Positions 1 through 6,672 of a DNA stretch of 16,647 nt are shown piece after piece (position 1 is the stretch's first letter; each line of letters begins with the position of its first letter). Under the pieces are notes generated by a model. The model did no database searches and was not told the origin of the DNA. It saw only the letters and a program-made list of their open reading frames with translations. The DNA is from Bacteroidota bacterium (GTDB lineage: Bacteria > Bacteroidota > Bacteroidia > Bacteroidales > PXBB01), in the NCBI GenBank assembly GCA_022708385.1, contig JAKIYU010000022.1, forward strand, positions 1 to 16,647, read 5' to 3'. The translations under genes were made by a program, and so were the position numbers.

Positions 1-887
1 CCCAGGGGCATCATTTCAATATCGCAAACTTCCACGTCGGCATTGGCTGTGGCACGGACACCTTCGGCTATTTTTTCGGCCACCTTACCTGTTTTATCGT
101 AAGCCGATACGTAAGCTACCAGTATCCTTTTACGTTCAGGCTTTTTCAGATAGGCTTGGGAATACTGTGCAGAGAGTTCAACAATCTTTTTCCAGTGGGT
201 GCGCAGTATGGGACCATGGCCTGTGCAAACGGCGCTGATATCGAGGGGTTTTATCTTTTCGATGGCTTTCAGCAGGAATTTGCTGAATGGTTTCAGAATG
301 ACATCGTAGTAATACTTAAAAGCCTCACTGTAATCGCCCACCAGGTCATCGAACATATCGGGATGGCAGAAGTGTGCGCCAAAAGAGTCACAGGTAAAGA
401 GCACCTTATCCTCCTCTAGGTATGTGTATATGGAGTCGGGCCAGTGCAGGTTGGGTGCTCCTATAAAACGCAGGGTTTTATTGCCCAGGCTGAGGGTGTC
501 GCCATCCTTGACGATGATATGCGGGAAGTCGTATCCTATCAGGTCTTTGAGGTAGCGTATGGCATTGCCGCTGGCCACCACTTTGGCTCCGGGCGCCACT
601 TTAAGCAGGTTGGCCACATTGCCCGAATGGTCAGGCTCGGTGTGGTTTACGATAATATACTCAATGCCCGCGGGGTTGCCTGCCTTTTTGAGTTTGGCCA
701 GGTAAGTATCCCAGTACTTTTCCTTGCAGGTCTCCACCACAGCTTTTTTTTCAGCATTGATAAAATAAGAGTTGTAGGTCGTGCCAAATTTGGTTTCCAT
801 CACCACGTCGAAGGTTACCAAGTCGGGGTCGAGGATGCCAACCCATTGTACATCGGGCGTTACGTTTAAAATTCTGTTGTCTTCCAT
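1..887 (-). CDS. Flavodiiron protein (A-type flavoprotein), 5' part, runs off the window edge
   Basis: Translating the minus strand from the ATG at 887 gives 295 residues with no stop before the window edge, so the C-terminus is missing. The first ~245 residues are a metallo-beta-lactamase-like diiron domain with the expected ligands: His82, Glu84, Asp86 and His87 in HTEPDH, then His148, Asp167 and His224. A flavodoxin-like domain begins near residue 253 (KRILVAYVSAYDKTGK), where FMN would bind. Family members are cytoplasmic and reduce O2 to water or NO to N2O, protecting anaerobes from oxidative or nitrosative stress. Whether this one prefers O2 or NO cannot be told from the sequence, and a C-terminal rubredoxin extension cannot be excluded because the end is missing. 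It lies downstream of purA on the same strand, separated by a repeat-rich gap and with its own candidate promoter box. Confidence 0.93.
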   Translation of the reverse strand, partial: MEDNRILNVTPDVQWVGILDPDLVTFDVVMETKFGTTYNSYFINAEKKAVVETCKEKYWDTYLAKLKKAGNPAGIEYIIVNHTEPDHSGNVANLLKVAPGAKVVASGNAIRYLKDLIGYDFPHIIVKDGDTLSLGNKTLRFIGAPNLHWPDSIYTYLEEDKVLFTCDSFGAHFCHPDMFDDLVGDYSEAFKYYYDVILKPFSKFLLKAIEKIKPLDISAVCTGHGPILRTHWKKIVELSAQYSQAYLKKPERKRILVAYVSAYDKTGKVAEKIAEGVRATANADVEVCDIEMMPL

Positions 888-904
888 AATAATCAATTTT
901 TTTA

Positions 905-912
905 CAAAAATA
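905..912 (-). promoter_or_regulatory. Candidate -7 box (TATTTTTG) for the flavodiiron gene
   Basis: Read on the minus strand, TATTTTTG matches the Bacteroidota -7 consensus TAnnTTTG exactly and lies 17 nt upstream of the ATG at 887. No TTG is seen at the usual -33 spacing, and the region is AT-rich, so the match is suggestive only. Confidence 0.35.
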
Positions 913-935
913 CAAAATTTAGAGTTTGAAGTGTG

Positions 936-955
936 CACTTCGACTTCGCTCAGTG
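936..955. repeat. 20-bp dispersed-repeat-like motif (CACTTCGACTTCGCTCAGTG)
   Basis: The motif has complementary ends (CACT/AGTG) and an internal direct repeat CTTCG-A-CTTCG. From memory, this 20-mer and its complement recur in intergenic DNA of many Bacteroidota; only one copy is visible here. It lies between the flavodiiron promoter box and the heptad repeats. Confidence 0.45.
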
Positions 956-958
956 TAA

Positions 959-1000
959 AAAGTTTGAAGTTTGAAGTTCGAAGTTTGAAGTTCGAAGTGA
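959..1000. repeat. Tandem heptad repeat GAAGTTT/GAAGTTC, about five units
   Basis: Successive 7-nt units begin at 966, 973, 980, 987 and 994 (GAAGTTT, GAAGTTC, GAAGTTT, GAAGTTC, GAAGTGA), with a partial unit just before. The unit family recurs at 6562-6590. The array is non-coding between purA and the flavodiiron gene, and its last unit overlaps the left arm of the inverted repeat at 994-1087. Confidence 0.75.
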
Positions 1001-1087
1001 ACTAAAGTGAGCTAAAGTGCCTAAAGTACTTAAAATGAATGTTGTATTTTAGACATTTTAGGCATTCTAAGTATTTTAGTTCACTTC
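994..1087. repeat. Long imperfect inverted repeat after purA, possible terminator
   Basis: The left arm (994-1036) and right arm (1046-1087) are imperfect reverse complements around a 9-nt loop. The outer 13 bases match exactly (GAAGTGAACTAAA). Each arm is built from a 9-10-nt unit resembling CTAAAGTGC. The right arm covers the purA stop codon (1081-1083), so the hairpin would form at the very 3' end of the purA message. It lacks the GC-rich stem and T-run of a classical intrinsic terminator; an intergenic repeat element that also stops or protects transcripts is possible. Confidence 0.6.
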
Positions 1088-2379
1088 AATTCCCTAAACA
1101 CAGTCTGTGTTCTGTCGGGGCCGGTGGAAACAATAGTAACAGGAATGCCGAGGTAATTTTCAATGAACAGGATATAATTCTTAAGAGTGTTGGGCAGTTC
1201 TTCAAAGGTATTTATATCACTGAGTGCGCCGTCCCAGCCTTCGAACGCTTTGTAAACCGGTTTGAGTGTTTCGTCCGACAAATCGAAGGGCAGGTTTTCG
1301 GTTGTTTTCCCCTGATAGGTGTATTGGGTGGCTGCATATATAGTACTGAAGCCGCATAATACATCAGTTTTCATCATGATAAGGTCGGTTACACCGTTGA
1401 GCATGCAGGCATATTTCAACGCTACAAGGTCGAGCCAGCCGCAACGGCGCGGGCGCCCTGTTGTGGAGCCGAACTCTCCTCCTTTCTGCCGCATCAGTTC
1501 ACCTGTTTCGTCGAGAAGTTCCGTAGAAAACGGCCCGCTACCTACACGTGTGCAGTAAGCCTTAAAGATACCATAAACGCGGTTTATTTTCTGAGGTGCC
1601 ACACCCAGGCCTGAACATACGCCAGCACTGGTTGTATTTGAAGAAGTTACAAACGGATAAGTACCAAAGTCTATGTCGAGCATGGTGCCTTGCGCCCCTT
1701 CGGCCAGGACGTTCTGGTTGTGTGCCAGTGCGTCATTAATCATTATTTCGCTGTCCACCAGGTTAAGGTTTCTGAAACTCTTGGCAGCCTCAAGCCAGGC
1801 CTTTTCGTAGGCATTAAAATCAAGACCATCAATCAGGTGCTTGCTGTAGTCGAATTGGAGGTGGGCTACAGTCTGTAGGTGTGTTTCCCTGAGTTTTTGG
1901 TATTTGCTTTCAAAGCTATCCGATTCAATATCGCCCACACGCAGGCCACTGCGTGCAATCTTATCGGTATAAGCCGGTCCTATGCCTTTAAGCGTCGAAC
2001 CAATCTTACTTTTACCTTTTGCCGCTTCGTAAGCGGCGTCGAGCAAGCGGTGTGTAGGCATGATAAGATGTGCTTTGCGCGATATAAAAAGATGCGCATT
2101 AAAATCTTTTACTTTAGCACTCAGATTGGCCAGCTCATTTTTAAAAATCAGCGGATCAATGACCACACCGTTGCCCACAATGTTTTTTGATGCCGAATGA
2201 AAGATGCCTGAGGGTACTGTGTGAAGAATGTATTTCTGGTTGTCGAATATTAAAGTATGCCCGGCATTAGGACCTCCCTGAAAGCGTGCTATTACAGCGT
2301 ATTTATTGGTTAGCACATCCACAATTTTGCCTTTGCCCTCATCGCCCCATTGCAGGCCAAGAATAACGTCTATACTCAT
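1081..2379 (-). CDS. purA: Adenylosuccinate synthetase PurA
   Basis: The 432-residue protein has the full length and all signature motifs of the family: LGLQWGDEGKGK near the N-terminus with catalytic Asp13, GGPNAGHT with His41, KGIGPAY in the middle, TTGRPRRCGW for IMP/GTP binding, and STGPDRTQ near the C-terminus. It is the cytoplasmic enzyme that joins aspartate to IMP with GTP hydrolysis, the first committed step from IMP to AMP. The ATG at 2379 is preceded by an AAGGA-type ribosome site. The fur gene ends 51 nt upstream on the same strand, so the two may be cotranscribed; fur-purA adjacency is, from memory, common in Bacteroidota. No broken motif is visible. Confidence 0.98.
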   Translation of the reverse strand: MSIDVILGLQWGDEGKGKIVDVLTNKYAVIARFQGGPNAGHTLIFDNQKYILHTVPSGIFHSASKNIVGNGVVIDPLIFKNELANLSAKVKDFNAHLFISRKAHLIMPTHRLLDAAYEAAKGKSKIGSTLKGIGPAYTDKIARSGLRVGDIESDSFESKYQKLRETHLQTVAHLQFDYSKHLIDGLDFNAYEKAWLEAAKSFRNLNLVDSEIMINDALAHNQNVLAEGAQGTMLDIDFGTYPFVTSSNTTSAGVCSGLGVAPQKINRVYGIFKAYCTRVGSGPFSTELLDETGELMRQKGGEFGSTTGRPRRCGWLDLVALKYACMLNGVTDLIMMKTDVLCGFSTIYAATQYTYQGKTTENLPFDLSDETLKPVYKAFEGWDGALSDINTFEELPNTLKNYILFIENYLGIPVTIVSTGPDRTQTVFRELK

Positions 2380-2430
2380 AACGTTCCTTATTAAAATTAA
2401 ATTTTTTTTGGTGTAAAGTAAGGGAAATTT

Positions 2431-2910
2431 TTATTCCATTTCCTCAGCATGCGGGCAAGTGCCTGACTTGTATTTGTTACACTTTCCATGAATAATAAGC
2501 GAGTGACTGCTGATCTCGAAATCAAAATTTTTTGCAGCATCCTTTAATATTTCCTGAATGCGCGGGTCACAAAACTCAAACACCTTTGTACAATCCATAC
2601 AAATGAGATGGTCGTGTTGCTTAAATTTAAATGATTTTTCGAACTGTGCTACATTCTTTCCAAACTGGTGTTTGGTAATCAGATTGGACTCAATAAGAAG
2701 TTCTATGGTGTTATACAGTGTAGCCCTGCTGACCCTGTATTTATTGTTCTTCATCTGAATATACAACGACTCCACATCAAAATGGCCTTCGCTGTTGTAT
2801 ATCTCCTTAAGAATGGTAAACCTTTCGGGGGTTTTGCGGTAACCCTTGTTCTGAAGGTACTTTTTAAAAAGCTCCTTAACGTTTTCGTAGGTTTCTTCTT
2901 TGCTTTTCAT
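2431..2910 (-). CDS. fur: Fur-family metal-responsive transcriptional regulator
   Basis: The 159-residue protein has the two Fur domains. A winged helix spans about residues 15-85, with its recognition helix near 60-75 (VSRATLYNTIELL). The C-terminal metal-binding and dimerisation domain follows. Visible ligands are His43, Glu91, His99, His101 and Glu112 of the regulatory site, with Cys104 and Cys107 (CMDC) plus Cys144 and Cys152 for a structural zinc. Position 112, eleven residues after His101, is Glu; PerR proteins have Asp there. This favours an iron-sensing Fur over a peroxide sensor, though Bacteroidota members are poorly tested. It would repress iron-uptake genes when Fe(II) is plentiful. 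The gene is 51 nt ahead of purA and has its own candidate promoter and a palindrome suggesting autoregulation. Confidence 0.92.
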   Translation of the reverse strand: MKSKEETYENVKELFKKYLQNKGYRKTPERFTILKEIYNSEGHFDVESLYIQMKNNKYRVSRATLYNTIELLIESNLITKHQFGKNVAQFEKSFKFKQHDHLICMDCTKVFEFCDPRIQEILKDAAKNFDFEISSHSLIIHGKCNKYKSGTCPHAEEME

Positions 2911-2925
2911 AAAGCATAAAGATTT

Positions 2926-2940
2926 AATTTAGTATAAATT
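2926..2940. promoter_or_regulatory. Palindrome upstream of fur, candidate operator
   Basis: AATTTA-GTA-TAAATT is a perfect 6-bp inverted repeat around a 3-bp centre. It sits between the candidate -7 box (2945-2952) and the fur start codon (2910), where a bound Fur dimer would block transcription. It resembles the AT-rich style of Fur/PerR boxes but not a specific consensus. The region is very AT-rich, so chance is a real alternative. Confidence 0.35.
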
Positions 2941-2944
2941 CAAA

Positions 2945-2952
2945 CAAAGATA
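2945..2952 (-). promoter_or_regulatory. Candidate -7 box (TATCTTTG) for fur
   Basis: Minus-strand TATCTTTG matches TAnnTTTG exactly, 34 nt upstream of the fur ATG. No clear -33 TTG is found at the usual distance. Confidence 0.45.
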
Positions 2953-3003
2953 ATTATTTTAAACAGGAATTAAAAAAAAATTCTTTGCTTTTTGATATTT
3001 ATT

Positions 3004-3011
3004 TATGTTTG
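3004..3011 (+). promoter_or_regulatory. Candidate promoter (TTTG at 2984, TATGTTTG) for the secreted-protein unit
   Basis: TATGTTTG matches TAnnTTTG exactly, and a TTTG at 2984-2987 lies 16 nt upstream, slightly short of the usual -33/-7 spacing. It faces the T9SS gene starting at 3085 and is divergent from the fur promoter. Confidence 0.4.
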
Positions 3012-3084
3012 TAAAAAAAATAAATACAGGTAAACACTATATTTAAAGTTATGTTTTTAAGAATAAATTTTAAATCTCATTGTT

Positions 3085-4593
3085 TTGCATAAGTTAATTT
3101 CAATTTTTCTAATCATACTAATTATTCAAAGCATCAGCCTGCATGCCCAATCATATACTTATCGTGAATCTTTTAAAGTTGGAAATATGGTTAGTGGTGG
3201 TATTGGTATTTGTGCAACTGCTGATACAGGCAATGTGTTATCAATCCTAATTGCAGATAGCATGTTTGCACCATTGAAAATCAACATGACTAGAGTTGAT
3301 AAAATGGGAAATTTAAAATGGTCAAAAGATTATGGTGAAGCTGATGATGTCCTTGCTTACAACCCTATTGAGCTTACTGACCACAATATACTTATTTCAG
3401 GTCGAACAGGATCAGGCACCGGCAATGTTTTGATTTTTAAAACAGATTCGAATGGTAATAAATTATGGGCTAAATCATTCAGTACAGGTATGCAAGGATT
3501 TTCACAGGTTTGCCTTGAAGGTAATCCAAATAGTTATTTTATTTGTTGTGCATCAGGTAATGATATTAACGAACACTTTCTTTTATTAAACATTGATTCT
3601 ACAGGAAGTCTTATTTATGCAAAACGATTTGGCAGTGACTCCTTTGATGACCCTATTTCATTTTCAAAAACACATGATGGTGGTATTGTATTTATAGGGC
3701 GAACTATGGGATTTGGTGTTGAGTCAGAAGATTTTTATTTGGTTAAATTAGATTCTCTTGGAAATGTTTTATGGTCAAAAACTTTTGGTGGTATCTATCA
3801 GGAATGTGGGAGAAAAGTTGTCGAAGCAAACGATAAAAGTCTTTTGTTAGTTGGAGAGACAAATAGTTTTAATTCACCAAACAGTGGGCTTGTTATAAAA
3901 ACAGACAGTATGGGTAATTTTCTTTGGTCTAAAACATATTATACTGGAAACTTCGTTGAATTTGATGATTGTTTAAAAATGCCCGATGGTAATTTTGTAA
4001 TTACAAACTCATCTTCTGGACTATTAAAGATTGACAATTCAGGAGATGTTTTATGGAGCTACAATTATTTAAATTATTTCGGAGGTTTTTCATGTTTAAA
4101 CATTAATAATGATATTGCACTAGCTGGTCTGACATGGCATCCTGATTCGCTAACTATTTGTAAAACAGATATAAATGGATACAGTTGTGAACAAACTCCT
4201 ATAACATATACAGTAAACAATGTCATTTTATCTATTAAAACACCTTTAACAATTTTATATCCGGTCGCACCAGTCATTACAGATTATATTTTACCTGTTG
4301 TCAATAATTATCCTCAAAGACAAATTTATTGTCAATATACTAATGTAATTGAAAGCACAGAAAAAAGTGAAGAATTAATTGCATATCCTAACCCTGCAAC
4401 CAATAACCTTACAGTACAAACCCCTGAAAATTACATAATTGAAATCATAAGTGTTAAAGGGCAAATTATTAAAAAGCTCATAAACAATAATAATGAAACA
4501 ACAATAGATTTGTCAGACTTATCCCCAGGAGTTTATATAATAAAAGCACATTCTGATAAAGGATTCTTAATACATAAATTTATAAAACAATAA
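3085..4593 (+). CDS. Secreted repeat protein with C-terminal T9SS type A sorting domain
   Basis: The 502-residue protein starts at TTG (3085); no in-frame ATG lies upstream after the stop at 3064, and this start gives a clean signal peptide ending near Ala21 (SISLHA-QS). Residues ~25-350 contain at least six copies of a short motif like SxGNxLWSKxF (for example SNGNKLWAKSF, SLGNVLWSKTF, SMGNFLWSKTY), typical of Bacteroidota beta-propeller-like repeat proteins. The last ~75 residues (from SEELIAYPNPATNN) are a type A type IX secretion C-terminal domain: YPNPA, a central VKGQ turn and DLSPGVYII. The protein is therefore expected to cross the outer membrane by T9SS and be released or anchored. 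Its specific function is unknown. The DNA is visibly more AT-rich than the purA, ccm or surA genes, and a lipoprotein with related repeats follows after 20 nt. Confidence 0.88.
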   Translation: MHKLISIFLIILIIQSISLHAQSYTYRESFKVGNMVSGGIGICATADTGNVLSILIADSMFAPLKINMTRVDKMGNLKWSKDYGEADDVLAYNPIELTDHNILISGRTGSGTGNVLIFKTDSNGNKLWAKSFSTGMQGFSQVCLEGNPNSYFICCASGNDINEHFLLLNIDSTGSLIYAKRFGSDSFDDPISFSKTHDGGIVFIGRTMGFGVESEDFYLVKLDSLGNVLWSKTFGGIYQECGRKVVEANDKSLLLVGETNSFNSPNSGLVIKTDSMGNFLWSKTYYTGNFVEFDDCLKMPDGNFVITNSSSGLLKIDNSGDVLWSYNYLNYFGGFSCLNINNDIALAGLTWHPDSLTICKTDINGYSCEQTPITYTVNNVILSIKTPLTILYPVAPVITDYILPVVNNYPQRQIYCQYTNVIESTEKSEELIAYPNPATNNLTVQTPENYIIEIISVKGQIIKKLINNNNETTIDLSDLSPGVYIIKAHSDKGFLIHKFIKQ

Positions 4594-4613
4594 AACATAT
4601 TATTATTTCTATA

Positions 4614-5756
4614 ATGAAAAATATATTATTTCTATCTGCCATTTTATTTCTATTCACTATATTTATCTTTAATGCGTGTAAAAAAGACGTAAACAATACT
4701 GATGATTTTGACTCCACAACAACGCATATAAATACTTTGTGGAACCATAAATACGCAGACTATTGTATGGTTAATTCCGGTGCGGGCGACAATGGATTTG
4801 TTGTCACTAACGATGGTGGTGTTGCAGTATTTTTTTCGTGGAATAATGATACTGCAAAGGGTACTTGCCTGCTTAAAACAGATGGGAATGGTTTAATATT
4901 GATAAATAACACTTATCCCGAAACGGTTTTAGGAAATTCCTATACTTCACTTATACAAACATCAGATAACGGTTTTTTACTTATTGGCTTGCATTACGTT
5001 GGAAAAACGGATGTCTCCGGAAATCTTATCTGGTCTAAAGAGTTGAGCTCACTGTGGATGGACGATGCTGTTGAAAAGATTGGTGGTGGCTTTTATATTT
5101 TAGCAAGTAACAATAACAGCCAATTGGTTTTGGTTGAGATGAATGGACTTGGTGATACCATAAATAGTACTGTTCTTAGGGATTCCCTTTTACTTCCCGA
5201 TGGTGAAATGGAATACAATTCAAATGGTGAAATAATAATTTCTTATACCGATAAAATCAATAACGAATGGGCTGGTCACCTGCTGGCTCTTAGTTCAAAT
5301 AATACAGAACAGTGGTCTTTAAATTTTATCAACCCGAGATTTCATACAGGGCTTAATTCATTTTATATCAATACTGATAATTCAATAATGACTGCAGGCT
5401 ATATTTATTCTGCTTCTACAGTAAGTGATATGGCTCTGGTTTCCAAAATAAACGCTTCAGGAACAATAATTTGGCAAAAATCCATGACGAATCTCCCTTG
5501 TAGAGCTAAAGATATTGTTCCCTCAACTTCAGGCAATTCATATATTTTGTCTTTGGATCTTGATTTGAAAAAAATAGCAAAAATCAGCGATTCGGGTGAT
5601 TTAATATGGAATGAAAGCATAGAACCAAACAATGTATATGGCCCAATTGAAGGAATGCTAAAAAAACAAGGTAACTGCTATTACTACTTTGGGGATGTTC
5701 CCAATGTAACAAATTTTAAATATAACCCTGTTTTAATAAAGTTCTCAGAACAATAA
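4614..5756 (+). CDS. Lipoprotein with beta-propeller-like repeats
   Basis: The 380-residue protein begins with a lipoprotein signal peptide: Lys2, a hydrophobic core, and a lipobox ending Phe-Asn-Ala-Cys with Cys22 as the lipidation site. The following KKD and acidic residues could act as a Bacteroidota surface-export signal. The rest has spaced motifs such as VSGNLIWSKEL, ASGTIIWQKSM and DSGDLIWNESI, plus QTSDNGFLLIG, clearly related to those of the preceding secreted protein. No T9SS sorting domain is present. It starts 20 nt after the upstream gene, so the two are probably cotranscribed and may act together at the cell surface. No enzymatic motif is recognisable. Base composition is AT-rich like its partner, suggesting the pair moved or diverged as a unit. 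Confidence 0.82.
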   Translation: MKNILFLSAILFLFTIFIFNACKKDVNNTDDFDSTTTHINTLWNHKYADYCMVNSGAGDNGFVVTNDGGVAVFFSWNNDTAKGTCLLKTDGNGLILINNTYPETVLGNSYTSLIQTSDNGFLLIGLHYVGKTDVSGNLIWSKELSSLWMDDAVEKIGGGFYILASNNNSQLVLVEMNGLGDTINSTVLRDSLLLPDGEMEYNSNGEIIISYTDKINNEWAGHLLALSSNNTEQWSLNFINPRFHTGLNSFYINTDNSIMTAGYIYSASTVSDMALVSKINASGTIIWQKSMTNLPCRAKDIVPSTSGNSYILSLDLDLKKIAKISDSGDLIWNESIEPNNVYGPIEGMLKKQGNCYYYFGDVPNVTNFKYNPVLIKFSEQ

Positions 5757-5784
5757 AATTTGCATAAATAATTCAGCGAACCCC

Positions 5785-6003
5785 AGCCCACGCCTGTATG
5801 GCAGTGGTGTGTGAGAGTACGGAGATGCGCCCGAAAGACCAACCCGATGGCTATTGGGTCTGAACTTTAGTTCACTCCGAACTTCTGAAATCTTCAATCG
5901 ATGTTCTTCAATTTTAACTGCCGAAGGGAGTCGTTATTAAATGGAGCCGTGCCTGTATAGCAGGTTTATGTGTGAGTGTGGGTATAGAGGAGTGCCCGCG
6001 CCC
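5785..6003. repeat. Two diverged copies of a structured intergenic element
   Basis: Copy A (5785-5833) and copy B (5945-6003) share AGCC, GCCTGTAT-GCAG, TGTGTGAG-GT and an ending CGCCCG, in the same order and orientation. Copy B has a short CCTG/CAGG hairpin and GGG/CCC pairing potential. Between them are a small stem (ACCCGA/TTGGGT, 5842-5858) and repeat-like sequence TTCACTCCGAACTTC (5871-5885). The block fills the gap between convergent genes. No ORF is credible here. It may be a remnant of mobile-element ends or an intergenic repeat family; I cannot assign it. Confidence 0.45.
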
Positions 6004-6026
6004 GTATAGCCAACTTTAGGCATTTC

Positions 6027-6558
6027 TTAAAAATTTACCTGCGTCAGCATATCATACATCTCCTTCCCAAACTTCTGTATTATAGGTTCCTTAAGGAAAT
6101 GCAGCAGCCGTATCTTGTTTTCCATGCCATTACAGCGTGCGCTTTTGCAGATATCCCATTGATGGTAATTGATGGCGTCGTAATCGTGGTATTTGGATAC
6201 TCTTAAAGGGTAGAGATAACACGATACCGGCAAAGGCCTTTTCTATTGCGCAACGGGCAATGCCTTCCGCATCAAAAAAAACATACGCACATTGTTTGTT
6301 GTCTATCAGCGGTGTAACAAACTCTCCGTGAACATCCACCATATATTTGCCATTTTCTTCAATGGCAGCGATGCTGTCGGGAGGTAAATAAGGGCGCAAC
6401 TCATCAAAAATATCATCAAGAATGGACAACTCTTCCTCAGTCAAAGGTGCCCCTGTATCACCTTCAATACAACAGGCGCCCTTGCATTGGCACAGGTCGC
6501 AGGCAAAAAACTCTTTTACCAGGTCGTCAGAGATAATATAGTTTTCAAATACAATCAT
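6027..6558 (-). pseudogene. DUF3109 family protein, disrupted by a frameshift
   Basis: Two minus-strand frames together make one DUF3109 protein. The first (ATG at 6558) carries the N-terminal part: a cysteine cluster with Cys20, 23, 25, 29 and 30 (CDLCQCKGACC), then EGDTGAPLTEEE, DNKQCAYVFF and RCAIEKA. It then runs into unrelated sequence. The second frame, entered near 6233, continues with PVSCYLYPLRV, NYHQWDICKSARC and LKEPIIQKFGKEMYDML, ending at the TAA at 6027. In relatives as I remember them, CAIEKA and P(V/I)SCxLYP are joined by about ten residues (xxGKxxFRK); here only 4 nt remain, so roughly 26 nt appear deleted. The family is uncharacterised, with a cysteine pattern suggesting metal or Fe-S binding. 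The rest is well conserved, so the break is recent, or an assembly error. Confidence 0.8.
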
Positions 6559-6561
6559 TGG

Positions 6562-6590
6562 GAAGTGTGAAGTGTGAAGTGTGAAGTTCG
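6562..6590. repeat. Tandem heptad repeat GAAGTGT, three perfect units plus GAAGTTC
   Basis: GAAGTGT is repeated exactly at 6562, 6569 and 6576, followed by GAAGTTC at 6583 (with one extra G after it). This is the same unit family as the array at 959-1000. It lies immediately upstream of the DUF3109 start codon (6558). Confidence 0.75.
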
Positions 6591-6624
6591 GAGTGGTTTT
6601 TTATTGCATTTTTAACTCCGAACT
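6585..6624. terminator. 10-bp hairpin between ygeW and the DUF3109 gene
   Basis: AGTTCGGAGT (6585-6594) and ACTCCGAACT (6615-6624) are exact reverse complements around a 20-nt loop. The position, after the ygeW stop and before the next gene, suits a transcription stop. No clear T-run follows on the minus strand, so a structural repeat is an equal alternative. Confidence 0.4.
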
Positions 6625-6630
6625 CTGAAT

Positions 6631-6666
6631 TCCGAACTTGCCTGCGGCAAGCAGGCTCCGAACTTG
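6631..6666. repeat. GC-rich hairpin flanked by 10-bp direct repeats
   Basis: A perfect 6-bp stem GCCTGC/GCAGGC (6640-6645 and 6651-6656) with loop GGCAA is bracketed by two exact copies of TCCGAACTTG (6631-6640 and 6657-6666). The arrangement looks like a tiny palindromic element inserted with duplication of its target, or like slippage of a repeat unit. It lies just after the ygeW stop codon (6673) in transcription order. Confidence 0.55.
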
Positions 6667-6672
6667 TATTTT

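Noticed and set aside
444..869. Plus-strand open frame of 141 codons
   Set aside because: It is antisense to the conserved flavodiiron coding frame, which has all metal ligands; the plus frame shows no recognisable domain.
959..1000. CRISPR array
   Set aside because: Seven-nucleotide units without spacers, and no cas gene in the window.
781..1005. Plus-strand frame ending in repeated LKFEV-like peptides
   Set aside because: The peptide repeats are just a translation of the non-coding GAAGTTT/C heptad array, and the start lies antisense to the flavodiiron gene.
1039..1359. Plus-strand open frame of 106 codons
   Set aside because: Antisense to the 3' end of purA and the inverted repeat; no domain.
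2431..2910. PerR-type peroxide sensor instead of Fur
   Set aside because: The diagnostic position eleven residues after the second His of HDH is Glu112, as in Fur, not Asp as in PerR. Not fully excluded.
5785..6003. Group II intron domain V or intron tail
   Set aside because: GGAGCCGT at 5943-5950 resembles a domain V 5' strand, but the matching 3' strand (ACGGTT) and a reverse transcriptase gene are absent.
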